Source of the DNA: Rikenella microfusus
Lineage (GTDB): Bacteria > Bacteroidota > Bacteroidia > Bacteroidales > VadinHA17
Direction of reading: 5' to 3'
Assembly (NCBI GenBank): GCA_020722575.1
Contig: DYKN01000010.1
Span: 1 to 55,133, forward strand
DNA length: 55,133 bases
Within the stretch, counting starts at the first letter, position 1; every line of letters begins with the position of its first letter. A program made the position numbers and the translations under genes. Of the stretch, positions 43,792 to 52,987 are shown in pieces. The notes below the pieces were generated by a model. That model was given only the letters and a program-made list of their open reading frames with translations. It did not search any database and was not told where the DNA came from.

Positions 43792-44540
43792 TGGGGAAGC
43801 TTTTTGAATTACGATCAGTGACAGCCGGTTACGACCGGAAAATCGTTCTGGAGAACATTAATTTTACAGTTAATGAAGGTGATTTTGTTGGTATTATAGG
43901 GCCTAACGGTGGAGGTAAAACAACTCTTTTGAAAATCATTCTTGGCATTCTCAAACCTTTCAGTGGCAGTGTGATATATAACGAAAATCTACTCAAAAGA
44001 ACTGATATTGGTTATCTTCCCCAGATGTCACTGGTTGACATTTCATATCCACTTACCGTGACCGACGTGGTACTCTCTGGTCTGATGATGCATAAGGGTG
44101 TCCATGCAAAGATGACGAGAGCTGACAGAGAGAGGGCATCATTAATTATACGTGAGATGGGCCTTGAAGGTTTCGAGAAATCAACTCTTTCAGAGTTGTC
44201 GGGCGGGCAGCTACAGAGAGTATTTCTGGGAAGAGCCCTGATCGGGAATCCGGTCATGCTTATTCTGGATGAACCTGACAATTTTGTTGATACAAGTTTC
44301 GAGAGTGAGTTTTATGAAAAACTTCATAGTTTGAACGAAAAAATTGCAATTCTTCTTGCATCGCATGATGTGGGAACAATTTCGGCATATGTTAAATCTT
44401 ATGCCTGTGTAAACCGGAAATTGCATTATCATCCTTCAAACATTCTTACCAGTGAACATCTTAAGGCATATGAGTGTCCTATTCAGCTTGTAACACATGG
44501 AGTGGTGCCTCATACTGTGCTGAAAAAACACGAAGAATGA
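43791..44540 (+). CDS. znuC: Zinc ABC transporter ATPase
   Basis: ABC ATPase of 249 residues. Walker A GPNGGGKT is at 37-44, the signature is LSGGQLQRVFLGRAL, and Walker B is LILDEPDN with the switch His in ASHDVG. The unusual Asn after LDEPD and the late LTSEHLKAYECPI segment are typical of metal-uptake ATPases. It powers import through ZnuB and overlaps both neighbours, by 1 bp upstream and 4 bp downstream. Confidence 0.9.
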   Translation: MGKLFELRSVTAGYDRKIVLENINFTVNEGDFVGIIGPNGGGKTTLLKIILGILKPFSGSVIYNENLLKRTDIGYLPQMSLVDISYPLTVTDVVLSGLMMHKGVHAKMTRADRERASLIIREMGLEGFEKSTLSELSGGQLQRVFLGRALIGNPVMLILDEPDNFVDTSFESEFYEKLHSLNEKIAILLASHDVGTISAYVKSYACVNRKLHYHPSNILTSEHLKAYECPIQLVTHGVVPHTVLKKHEE

Positions 44541-45370
44541 TGGAAGGTACTATTTTTCAGTATGATTATATTTTTAAAGGCATTCTGGCATGCTTTTTAG
44601 CAAGCATTACGGCGGGTATTGCCGGAACCTACATTGTTTCCCGGAGAATAGTTTTTCTGAGCGGCGGAATAACTCATGCTTCATTCGGGGGAATAGGTAT
44701 AGGTTATTATGCAGGGATCAGCCCCGTTGCCGGAGCAGCTTTGTTTGGCATACTTTCAGCCCTTGGGATTGAATATCTTTCAGTCAAACATAAAATCAGA
44801 GAAGATTCAGCCATTGGAATAATATGGGCGCTGGGAATGGCAACCGGGATCATCTTCATTTACCTTACACCAGGCTATACACCCAACCTCTTAAGCTACC
44901 TTTTCGGCAGCATTCTGACCGTGACAAAAGCCGACCTCATATCATTGGGACTTCTGGCATTATTACTAATATTTTATTTTTCAGTTTTTTACAGAACTAT
45001 TCTTTATATTTCGTTCGATGAGAACTATGCCAGGACCTACTCATCATATGTAGATTTTTTCAAGTATCTCACTTCCTCAATGATTGCGCTTACAATAGTA
45101 CTAAACATCAGGATGGCAGGTGTGATACTGGTATTGTCGCTTCTGACAATACCTCCAAATATTGCCATGTTGTTTACCAGAAAATATGCATCAATTATGA
45201 AACTTGCAGTATTGTTCAGCTTTGCAGGAACGACAGGAGGTTACCTCTTTTCATGGTATACCAACATTCCCGCAGGTGCTGCAACCATTATTGTTCTGGT
45301 GTTTCTGTGGCTGATTCTGAAATTTATAACAACAATATTTGTAAAAAGAGGAAAGGAAAATCAAATTTAA
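44537..45370 (+). CDS. znuB: Zinc ABC transporter permease
   Basis: ABC-3 family permease of 277 residues with about eight membrane helices. Family motifs include FLASITAGIAGTYIVSRRIVFLSGGITHASFGG (residues about 17-49; given in full only by position in the gene) and the later RMAGVILVLSLLTIPPN. The ATG at 44537 overlaps the znuC stop as ATGATG; a second ATG follows directly. Partner of ZnuA and ZnuC. Confidence 0.88.
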   Translation: MMEGTIFQYDYIFKGILACFLASITAGIAGTYIVSRRIVFLSGGITHASFGGIGIGYYAGISPVAGAALFGILSALGIEYLSVKHKIREDSAIGIIWALGMATGIIFIYLTPGYTPNLLSYLFGSILTVTKADLISLGLLALLLIFYFSVFYRTILYISFDENYARTYSSYVDFFKYLTSSMIALTIVLNIRMAGVILVLSLLTIPPNIAMLFTRKYASIMKLAVLFSFAGTTGGYLFSWYTNIPAGAATIIVLVFLWLILKFITTIFVKRGKENQI

Positions 45371-45391
45371 CATTTTAAAATAGAACACTAT

Positions 45392-46783
45392 ATGGATTAT
45401 AATCTGATAATTATAGGTAGCGGTCCGGGAGGATATGTGGCCGCAATACGGGCCGCTCAGCTTGGGATGAAAGTGGCTGTTGTTGAAAAGGCCGAACTTG
45501 GAGGTGTATGTCTAAACTGGGGTTGCATTCCAACAAAAGCACTTCTTAAAAGCGCTCAGGTTCTCAACAATTTAAAACATGCAGCACAATATGGTATTAC
45601 GTTTGAGGGCGAGGTTAAACCCGACTTTTCAGACATTATAGCACGTAGCAGGACAGTGGCCGAGGGAATGAGCAAAGGAATTCAGTTTCTTTTTAAGAAG
45701 AACAATATTGAACATATCAAAGGAACCGGAAAGATTAAGGGTCAGGGTCAGGTGGAAGTTATCGATAATGATGGTAAGGTAACAGTGTATAGTGCTGAAA
45801 ATATCATTCTTGCAACAGGTTCAAGATCAAAGGAATTACCGGGATTAAAGCAGGATGGCAAAAAAATAATAGGATATCGTGAAGCAATGACACTTCCTGC
45901 ACAGCCTGGTTCAATGGTGATTATCGGCTCGGGAGCAGTAGGCAGTGAGTTTGCTTATTTCTATCAATCCCTTGGCACTGAGGTTACACTTGTTGAAATG
46001 ATGTTGCATATTATTCCTCTCGAAGATGAAGAGGTGTCGAAACAGCTTGAGAAGTCATTCAGGAAAATGAAAATGAAAGTATTTACGAGTTCCACTGTAA
46101 ATTCTGTTGATACTTCAGGGCAGAAGTGTGTTGTGAAGATTAAAACCCCTTCAGGCGACCAGATTATTGAAGCCGATGTTGTGCTCTCTGCTGTGGGAAT
46201 AACGCCGAACATTGAAGGGTTAGGACTTGAGGATGCAGGAGTTAAGATTCACGATGGCAAAGTGCTGGTTGACGAGTTTTACCGAACTTCAGTAAAAGGA
46301 ATATATGCCATCGGAGATATTATTAACGGGCCGGCTCTTGCTCATGTGGCATCAGCTGAGGGTATAGTGTGTGTTGAAAAAATGGCCGGACATGATGTTG
46401 AACCACTTGATTACTTAAATATTCCTTCCTGCATTTATACTTCGCCCGAAGTTGCTTCTGTTGGGCTTACAGAGAAAGCAGCCAGAAAAGCAGGGTACGA
46501 TATCAAAGTTGGTAGGTTCCCATTTACAGCATCAGGGAAGGCAAGTGCTTCAGCTGAAAGAGACGGATTCGTCAAACTTATTTTTGATGCAAAATACGGG
46601 GAACTGCTCGGCGCCCACATGATAGGAGCAAACGTAACCGAAATGATTTCTGAACTGGTGGTAGCTCGAAAACTTGAAACAACCGTTCATGAAATAATGA
46701 AATCGGTTCATCCACACCCGACAATGTCTGAGGCTATTATGGAAGCTGCTGCTAACGCCATGGGAGAAGCAATCAACATCTGA
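45392..46783 (+). CDS. lpdA: Dihydrolipoyl dehydrogenase
   Basis: Flavoprotein of 463 residues. The FAD-binding GSGPGGYVAAIRAAQ is at the N-terminus, the redox-active disulfide is Cys40-Cys45 (GGVCLNWGCIPTKA), the NAD-binding site is GSGAVGSEFA, and the C-terminal His-Glu pair lies in HPHPTMSEA. It reoxidises dihydrolipoamide in 2-oxoacid dehydrogenase or glycine-cleavage complexes; no partner E1/E2 is nearby. It starts 21 bp after znuB, so it may be read with the zinc operon, though this may just reflect tight packing. Confidence 0.93.
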   Translation: MDYNLIIIGSGPGGYVAAIRAAQLGMKVAVVEKAELGGVCLNWGCIPTKALLKSAQVLNNLKHAAQYGITFEGEVKPDFSDIIARSRTVAEGMSKGIQFLFKKNNIEHIKGTGKIKGQGQVEVIDNDGKVTVYSAENIILATGSRSKELPGLKQDGKKIIGYREAMTLPAQPGSMVIIGSGAVGSEFAYFYQSLGTEVTLVEMMLHIIPLEDEEVSKQLEKSFRKMKMKVFTSSTVNSVDTSGQKCVVKIKTPSGDQIIEADVVLSAVGITPNIEGLGLEDAGVKIHDGKVLVDEFYRTSVKGIYAIGDIINGPALAHVASAEGIVCVEKMAGHDVEPLDYLNIPSCIYTSPEVASVGLTEKAARKAGYDIKVGRFPFTASGKASASAERDGFVKLIFDAKYGELLGAHMIGANVTEMISELVVARKLETTVHEIMKSVHPHPTMSEAIMEAAANAMGEAINI

Positions 46784-46829
46784 TAATGCTTCCTGAATCC
46801 TTTTCCCTGATACATCAGATATTGTCAAC

Positions 46830-46857
46830 GCAACCTTTATCGTACTATTTTCATCAA
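46830..46857 (+). promoter_or_regulatory. Candidate ECF-type promoter of the sigma/anti-sigma operon
   Basis: GCAACCTTT at 46830-46838 and CATCAA at 46852-46857 are separated by 13 bp. I recall GCAACC-type -35 and CGTC/CATC-type -10 elements upstream of Bacteroidota ECF sigma genes, so this may be an autoregulated promoter. The start codon lies about 65 bp downstream. Confidence 0.45.
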
Positions 46858-46921
46858 AACATATAGATGAAGGATATTTTATAACAATTTTTTATTATTT
46901 TTATATCGTCATCTGCTGATT

Positions 46922-47482
46922 TTGGACGATATAAAGAAAATAATAAAAGGTTGTCTTGAAGGAAACAGGCATGATCAGGAGCTGTTGTACAGAAGGCATG
47001 CTCCAAAATTGTTTGCTATCTGTCTCAGGTATACTGATGATGATGATGAAGCAAGAGATATTCTTCAGGAAGGATTTGTAAAGGTTTTTCAGAACCTTGG
47101 TAATTACAAGCATGAAGGTTCTTTTGAAGGTTGGATAAGGAGGATTGTTGTGAACACAGCACTTGAGAAATTCAGATCAAGATTCAGCCTTTACAGGGTT
47201 GACGACATTGACCCTGAAAATGAGCCCGAAGCTTATCCTGATACTGAAGATTATTCAGGATTGGAAGCAGCAGATCTGCTCTTTATGATAAGACAATTGC
47301 CTCCTAAATACAGAATGGTTTTTAACCTTTACGCAATAGAGGGATATTCTCATAAGGAAATCAGCAGAATGATGAATATTTCTGAAGGTACATCCAAATC
47401 GAACCTTTCAAGGGCAAGAAACATTCTGCAGAAGAAGGTGAGACTTTATACAGGTATAAGAAAAAGTTTGATAAATGACTGA
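46922..47482 (+). CDS. ECF RNA polymerase sigma factor paired with the envelope-spanning protein
   Basis: Sigma-70 family protein of 186 residues. Region 2 (about 20-92) has LLYRRHAPKLFAICLRY, DEARDILQEGFVKVFQ and FEGWIRRIVVNTA; region 4 (about 118-172) has LPPKYRMVFNLYAIEGYSH and ISEGTSKSNLSRAR. No in-frame ATG precedes region 2, so the start is probably TTG at 46922 (LDDIKKIIKGCLEG), which matches the usual N-terminus. The downstream gene overlaps by 8 bp and encodes a putative anti-sigma protein, so the pair should form a regulatory unit. This differs from the ECF factor at 7723, which has no such partner. Confidence 0.88.
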   Translation: MDDIKKIIKGCLEGNRHDQELLYRRHAPKLFAICLRYTDDDDEARDILQEGFVKVFQNLGNYKHEGSFEGWIRRIVVNTALEKFRSRFSLYRVDDIDPENEPEAYPDTEDYSGLEAADLLFMIRQLPPKYRMVFNLYAIEGYSHKEISRMMNISEGTSKSNLSRARNILQKKVRLYTGIRKSLIND

Positions 47483-48788
47483 TCATTATCATAGTGTTGA
47501 CCTGGTATTCAGGAATGGTCTCAGGGATTATGAGGTGCTCCCACCAGATGATGTGTGGGATGATGTGCGAAAATCAATTCCTGAGAGAAAAAAAAGAATA
47601 TATGCTATTCTTCCAATTGCAGCTTCAACAGCACTTGTTATTTCTATTGCCGGTGCAGCTATATTCCTTTTAACCACCAAATTATCTGACCAGATCAGGA
47701 AAATACCTGCCCTGACTTTCAACCAAGATATTATTCCCGAAGAACATTATACCCGACCGGTAATCAGTAGCATTAATATTTCTGAAAGCAGTATATCCGG
47801 TAATGAAAAACAACCGGAGATCATTGATGAAACAGAATTTCATTCACCTGTTAATCGGATTGCTGAGGAAACGGAACTGCAGGAAAAAAATCTGAAAGAA
47901 ATTTTCAAAGGAGATGTCACAAATGTAAAAATTACACTCCCGAAGTTCTCTTATTTTGGAGAAAAGATGGAAGCCGAAAAATATTCAATTAAAAATACCC
48001 CAACCGATAATTACTTAAATTTTGCTGAGAGATGGAGCATGGGTGCAGCAATGATGCCATCATATTACTCAAAATTCTACGCTGGAAAAGATAAATCGGG
48101 AAAAGAATTTGTGAGTAATGAAAGTACTGTTTTTTCATATTCAGGAGGGCTATCTTTCTCATTTGAGATATCTGAAAGAGTTTCTTTGATCTCTGGATTT
48201 TTCTACAACTCAATAGGACAAAGAATTGACGGCATTTCATCTTTCTCAGGTTTTATTAAATATGCCGACACCAAAAGCTCTGGCGACTTCATGGTAAAAA
48301 CCTCTGCAGGTTCAATAAACTCGACGAATAAAGATATTTATCTGCTTGATATATCAGGTTCAAGAGTAGTGACCCAATATAATCTTGATGTGTTCGACCC
48401 GATTAAAGCAAATCTCAGTTATATCGGCAACAACGTTATACAAAACATGAATTATTTGACTTTTCCTTTATTAATGAAATACAAATTGATTGACAGGAAG
48501 ATTGATCTTAATATGCTGGGGGGAATATCATACGGCATTCTTATTAATAACTCGTCCTATATAACATCAGGGGGTGTCAAATATATCCTTGGCAAAACAA
48601 ATGGCCTGAGTCAGATTACCTTTAGCAGTGAGATCGGTATGGGAGTGGAATATAAACTCTCAGAAAAATTCACTTTTAACCTCGAACCTCTTCTGAGATA
48701 TTACCTGACACCAATTGGAGTAACAACTGGAACAAATATTCATCCTTATTCCTTCGGAATACTTTCAGGAGTTTTTTATAACTTCTGA
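47475..48788 (+). CDS. Putative dual-membrane-spanning anti-sigma factor with C-terminal barrel
   Basis: Protein of 437 residues. A cytosolic N-terminus (1-40, LPPDDVWDDVRKSIPERKKR) resembles anti-sigma segments of such proteins. One transmembrane helix lies at about 43-66, a flexible periplasmic region at about 67-185, and a barrel-like domain at about 190-437 (SMGAAMMPSYYSKFY, MNYLTFPLLMKYKL, GMGVEYKLSEKFTFNLEP) ending LSGVFYNF with a terminal Phe. There is no cleavable signal peptide, so the chain appears to cross the inner membrane and end in the outer one. I recall this as the Dma family described in Bacteroides thetaiotaomicron, with cognate sigma factors called Das. Target genes are unknown. 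Confidence 0.72.
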   Translation: MTDHYHSVDLVFRNGLRDYEVLPPDDVWDDVRKSIPERKKRIYAILPIAASTALVISIAGAAIFLLTTKLSDQIRKIPALTFNQDIIPEEHYTRPVISSINISESSISGNEKQPEIIDETEFHSPVNRIAEETELQEKNLKEIFKGDVTNVKITLPKFSYFGEKMEAEKYSIKNTPTDNYLNFAERWSMGAAMMPSYYSKFYAGKDKSGKEFVSNESTVFSYSGGLSFSFEISERVSLISGFFYNSIGQRIDGISSFSGFIKYADTKSSGDFMVKTSAGSINSTNKDIYLLDISGSRVVTQYNLDVFDPIKANLSYIGNNVIQNMNYLTFPLLMKYKLIDRKIDLNMLGGISYGILINNSSYITSGGVKYILGKTNGLSQITFSSEIGMGVEYKLSEKFTFNLEPLLRYYLTPIGVTTGTNIHPYSFGILSGVFYNF

Positions 48789-48862
48789 TATTTTTCTTTT
48801 TCTTTTTTTGATAAATCAGTAATTATGACATTGCCTTTCTGCTCTGTTTGGGAGAAAAGTAG

Positions 48863-48870
48863 TAATTTTG
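48863..48870 (+). promoter_or_regulatory. Putative -7 box for the lytic transglycosylase-uvrA unit
   Basis: TAATTTTG fits TAnnTTTG and ends 22 bp before the ATG at 48893. TTTG lies only 12 bp upstream, too close for a standard -33. Confidence 0.45.
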
Positions 48871-48892
48871 CATTTTGTTAAATTTAAAGTAA

Positions 48893-49846
48893 ATGGATAA
48901 TAATAACAGATTCCGGGGGCATTTCTTTATTATTTTGAGTTTTGTGTTCGTAGCAGCGATATTTATTTTTTCAGGTTTTTTCTCAGAAAAGCATAGCAGT
49001 ATGAAAGATAACTCTTCTGATATCTTCTTGCCTTTTTTTTACAGATTGCCCGATTATGTCGATTTTGCCGGTGAAAAGATGCCACTTGAGAATTTCGATA
49101 CCCGTGAAAGCCTGGAAAAGGAGATAATCATGACAGCCTATAGACATGGATCAACAATAATGATTATCAAAAGGGCATCAAGGTATTTCCCGATGATTGA
49201 AAAGATTCTCAAGGAGAAAGGTGTTCCTGATGATTTCAAATATCTGGCCGTTGCAGAGAGTGAGTTGACAAATGCCGTTTCACCGGCAGGTGCGGTTGGA
49301 TTCTGGCAGATAATGGCAAACACCGGTCGGGAGCATGGCCTTGAGATCAATAATGAAATAGACGAGCGTTATCATATTGAAAAATCAACTGCTATTGCGT
49401 GTGATTATTTTCTGGAATCTTACAGACGTTACGGAAACTGGACTCTTGCTGCGGCCTCATACAACGGAGGGCGCAGAGCACTGGAAGAACAGATTGAAAT
49501 ACAGAAACAGAATAATTATTATGACCTTCTTCTTGCGGAAGAAACTGCAAGATATATTTTCAGAGTCGTTGCCTACAAGCTTATTCTGAACGACCCGGCA
49601 ACATATGGATTCGAAATGAACAGGAAAAGTGTTTATCCCCCACTGCGTTATTATGAAGTAAAGGTTGATACAGCTGTGGCTGATTTTGCCCGGTTTGCAC
49701 AATATTTCGGTACAAACTATAAAATCCTGAAATTTCTAAATCCCTGGTTGAGAAAACCTTATCTCACCAGGATTACAAATAAGACATATTACATCAAAAT
49801 ACCTGAAGAGGATGTCAGAACCTCTCTTTACAGAGAGGATGTGTAG
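48893..49846 (+). CDS. Membrane-anchored lytic transglycosylase
   Basis: Protein of 317 residues with one N-terminal helix (about 10-29) that may be a membrane anchor or uncleaved signal. The SLT (GH23) domain covers about 95-245: the catalytic glutamate is Glu122 in AVAESELTNA, followed by SPAGAVGFWQIM and the AAASYNGG motif. The C-terminal 70 residues resemble the MltD-type tail before LysM repeats (VADFARFAQYFGTNYKILKFLN). It cleaves peptidoglycan with formation of 1,6-anhydro ends in the periplasm. It is followed by uvrA after 26 bp. Confidence 0.87.
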   Translation: MDNNNRFRGHFFIILSFVFVAAIFIFSGFFSEKHSSMKDNSSDIFLPFFYRLPDYVDFAGEKMPLENFDTRESLEKEIIMTAYRHGSTIMIIKRASRYFPMIEKILKEKGVPDDFKYLAVAESELTNAVSPAGAVGFWQIMANTGREHGLEINNEIDERYHIEKSTAIACDYFLESYRRYGNWTLAAASYNGGRRALEEQIEIQKQNNYYDLLLAEETARYIFRVVAYKLILNDPATYGFEMNRKSVYPPLRYYEVKVDTAVADFARFAQYFGTNYKILKFLNPWLRKPYLTRITNKTYYIKIPEEDVRTSLYREDV

Positions 49847-49872
49847 TTTACAACATTGAATTTATTGTAATA

Positions 49873-52686
49873 ATGGGAGAGAGACTGACGGTACTCGGGA
49901 CACGGGTTCATAATCTGAAAAACATTGATGTTGATATTCCACGCAACAGGCTTGTGGTAATAACTGGATTAAGCGGGAGCGGAAAGTCGTCTCTGGCATT
50001 TGATACTATCTATGCTGAGGGCCAGCGCAGGTATATGGAAACACTTTCTGCTTATGCCAGGCAGTTTCTCGGCGGTATACAGCGACCCGATGTTGATAGA
50101 ATTACTGGCCTTAGCCCGGTTATCTCAATAGAACAGAAAACCACAAGCAAAAACCCGAGGTCAACAGTGGGCACCATCACAGAAATATATGATTATTTGC
50201 GCCTTCTATATGCCAGGGTTGCCGATGCATATTCCTATGAATCGGGCGAGAAAATGGTTAAATACACCGACGACCAGATTATTGACCTTGTAAAATCAGG
50301 TTTCGACGGAAAAAAGATATACGTCCTTGCCCCTGTAGTAAGAGGAAGGAAAGGTCACTACAGGGAACTGTTTGAACGACTGAGGCTGAAAGGTTTCCTG
50401 TATGCAAGAATAGACGGCGAGATTCGCGAGATAACTCATGGATTGAAACTTGACCGTTACAAAACTCATTTCATTGAAACGGTTATTGATAAGTTCAGGG
50501 TAGGAAGCATATCTGACAGGAGGTTAAGAGATTCTGTATTGTTTGCTCTTGATCAGGGTGAAGGTATAATGATGATACTTAATAGTGAGGAGAGTTCGGT
50601 AAGATACTTCAGCCGCCACCTGATGTGCCCGGTAACCGGTCTATCATACAACGAACCGGCTCCACATACCTTCTCTTTTAACTCCCCCCAGGGAGCATGC
50701 CCGAGATGTAATGGACTCGGAGAAATATCAGATATCGACATAAATAAAATTATACCCGATAAATCATTGAGTATCCGTAAAGGAGCTATCGCACCACTCG
50801 GGAAATACCGCAACACCTGGATTTTCTGGCAAATAGAAGCTATAGCTGACAAATACGGTTTTACTATTGATACCCCTATTGGTGAAATACCTTCTGAGGC
50901 ACTTAACAAGATTCTTTTCGGATCGGACGAGGTTTTGAAACTATCAAATACTCCTCTTGGACTAACATCTAACTATTTCCTTACATTCGAAGGGGTTATT
51001 AGCTTTATAGGCAACATGGAGGTTGTTAACGGGCAAAAGAACGGTAACAGAGTTAAGGAACAATATATTGAGTACCGTACTTGCCCTGATTGTGGTGGTC
51101 TTAGACTTAAAAAAGAGGCTCTATGGTATAGAATAGGAGACAAAAATATCGGTGAACTTGCTTCAATGGATATAAGGGAATTATATGGTTTCCTTGACAA
51201 TATTGGCGATAAGTTGTCGGAGAGACAGTTGAAGATTGCTACAGAGATTCTCAAGGAAATAAAGTCCAGGCTGGGTTTCATGCTTGACGTAGGCCTCGAT
51301 TATCTTTCACTGAACCGTAGTGCCCGTACTCTTTCAGGTGGAGAGAGCCAGAGGATAAGGCTTGCAACACAAATAGGTTCAAAGCTTGTGAATGTGTTGT
51401 ATATTCTTGATGAACCAAGTATAGGACTTCATCAGAGGGATAACCGCAGACTGATCTCATCGCTTAAACAACTTCGTGATGCAGGAAATTCGGTAATTGT
51501 CGTTGAACACGACAGAGAAATGATATTGTCGGCTGATTATATAATTGATGTTGGCCCCGGCGCCGGACTGCATGGCGGAGAGATTGTTGCCCAGGGTCCG
51601 CCTGATAAATTCATGCACTGTGAATCACTTACTGCTGCTTACCTGAGTAATTGTAAAAGAATTGAAGTACCATCACGTCGCAGAAAAGGTAGCGGCAAAT
51701 ATCTGATTATCCGGGGAGCATCAGGTAACAATTTGAAACACATTGATGTGGCTTTCCCACTCGGTATGTTTATCTGTGTCACAGGCGTATCAGGAAGCGG
51801 TAAATCGAGCCTGATCAACTATACTCTCCATCCTGCTCTTGCCAGAAAGTACCATAATTCGGGTAAAATACCCCTGCCTTATAATGAAATAACTGGCATT
51901 GAAAATATTGATAAGGTTATTGAGGTTGACCAGGCACCTATAGGTAAAACCCCTCGATCCAATCCTGCAACTTACACAGGTGTATTTACCGAAATAAGAA
52001 ATCTTTTTGCCCAGACTGCTGAAGCAAAAATAAGAGGATTCGGACCGGGAAGATTTTCGTTCAATGTAAAGGGCGGAAGATGCGAAGGTTGCGAGGGTGC
52101 CGGGGTTAAAACAATTGAGATGAACTTCCTTCCTGATGTTTATGTTCTATGTACCGACTGCAACGGTAAACGCTATAACCGTGAAACACTCGAAGTCAAA
52201 TACAAGGGGAAAACCATCAGTGATGTACTCGAAATGACAGTTGATGAGGCAGTAAGCTTTTTTGCCAGTATCCCCTCAATAAGCCATAAAATTAAAACAC
52301 TGCAGGATGTAGGATTGGGTTATATTAAAATTGGTCAGCCATCCACAACACTTTCTGGAGGAGAGTCGCAAAGGGTAAAACTTGCAACCGAACTGGCAAA
52401 ACGTGATACTGGTAAAACACTTTATATACTCGATGAACCAACAACAGGACTCCATTTTGAAGATGTAAGAGTACTTCTTGAGGTATTGAACCGACTGGTT
52501 GACAGAGGCAATACCGTTATTGTGATAGAGCATAATATGGACGTAATAAAAATGGCTGACTATATTATTGACCTTGGTCCGGAAGGAGGTAAAGAGGGAG
52601 GATATGTGATTTTTACAGGCACACCGGAGGAAGCAACAAATTGCAGTGCAAGTTATACCGGCCAATTCCTGCGGGATGTCCTTTGA
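49873..52686 (+). CDS. uvrA: Excinuclease ABC subunit A
   Basis: UvrA of 937 residues, the usual length. The first ATPase has Walker [10 protein letters not shown] at 32-40 and signature [12 protein letters not shown]; the second has GVSGSGKSS and [12 protein letters not shown]. Zinc motifs include CPRCNGLG and [19 protein letters not shown] (second module, about residues 736-754), with [16 protein letters not shown] after it. It scans DNA for bulky lesions with UvrB in nucleotide-excision repair. No anomalies seen. Confidence 0.96.
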   Translation: MGERLTVLGTRVHNLKNIDVDIPRNRLVVITGLSGSGKSSLAFDTIYAEGQRRYMETLSAYARQFLGGIQRPDVDRITGLSPVISIEQKTTSKNPRSTVGTITEIYDYLRLLYARVADAYSYESGEKMVKYTDDQIIDLVKSGFDGKKIYVLAPVVRGRKGHYRELFERLRLKGFLYARIDGEIREITHGLKLDRYKTHFIETVIDKFRVGSISDRRLRDSVLFALDQGEGIMMILNSEESSVRYFSRHLMCPVTGLSYNEPAPHTFSFNSPQGACPRCNGLGEISDIDINKIIPDKSLSIRKGAIAPLGKYRNTWIFWQIEAIADKYGFTIDTPIGEIPSEALNKILFGSDEVLKLSNTPLGLTSNYFLTFEGVISFIGNMEVVNGQKNGNRVKEQYIEYRTCPDCGGLRLKKEALWYRIGDKNIGELASMDIRELYGFLDNIGDKLSERQLKIATEILKEIKSRLGFMLDVGLDYLSLNRSARTLSGGESQRIRLATQIGSKLVNVLYILDEPSIGLHQRDNRRLISSLKQLRDAGNSVIVVEHDREMILSADYIIDVGPGAGLHGGEIVAQGPPDKFMHCESLTAAYLSNCKRIEVPSRRRKGSGKYLIIRGASGNNLKHIDVAFPLGMFICVTGVSGSGKSSLINYTLHPALARKYHNSGKIPLPYNEITGIENIDKVIEVDQAPIGKTPRSNPATYTGVFTEIRNLFAQTAEAKIRGFGPGRFSFNVKGGRCEGCEGAGVKTIEMNFLPDVYVLCTDCNGKRYNRETLEVKYKGKTISDVLEMTVDEAVSFFASIPSISHKIKTLQDVGLGYIKIGQPSTTLSGGESQRVKLATELAKRDTGKTLYILDEPTTGLHFEDVRVLLEVLNRLVDRGNTVIVIEHNMDVIKMADYIIDLGPEGGKEGGYVIFTGTPEEATNCSASYTGQFLRDVL

Positions 52687-52987
52687 TTTAAGTGTTTTCT
52701 GGCACTAATATGAGCAAACCTTTTTTAAAGAAGTGTTCTACTTTAAACCAGAAAATAATCTTCTCTTGTGTCTGAATAACCTGATGTACCCGATAAATCT
52801 CAATAGAACAGCTTTTCAAGGTAAATTAACAGAGATATAATATAAATTAGATCAATCGAAAAGAAAATGTATTTTTGTAAATACATTGATGGAGGTAAGA
52901 GATAAATCAATGATAAGTTAAAAACCATATTTCTGAAATCTGTATTTTCTAATCGTCGCTAGCATTCATTTTATTAATAATTCTGAT
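52687..52987. other. Intergenic region upstream of the apionate-lactonase-like gene
   Basis: A 301-bp AT-rich gap. It holds a promoter-like box and an overlapping palindrome at 52867-52886, and otherwise no gene or terminator that I can support. Confidence 0.5.
52867..52886 (+). promoter_or_regulatory. Palindromic operator overlapping a -7 box
   Basis: Perfect 8-bp inverted repeat ATGTATTT with AAATACAT around TTGT. It contains TATTTTTG (52870-52877), a full TAnnTTTG match, so a bound repressor would block the promoter. It lies 102 bp before the ATG at 52988. Confidence 0.5.
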
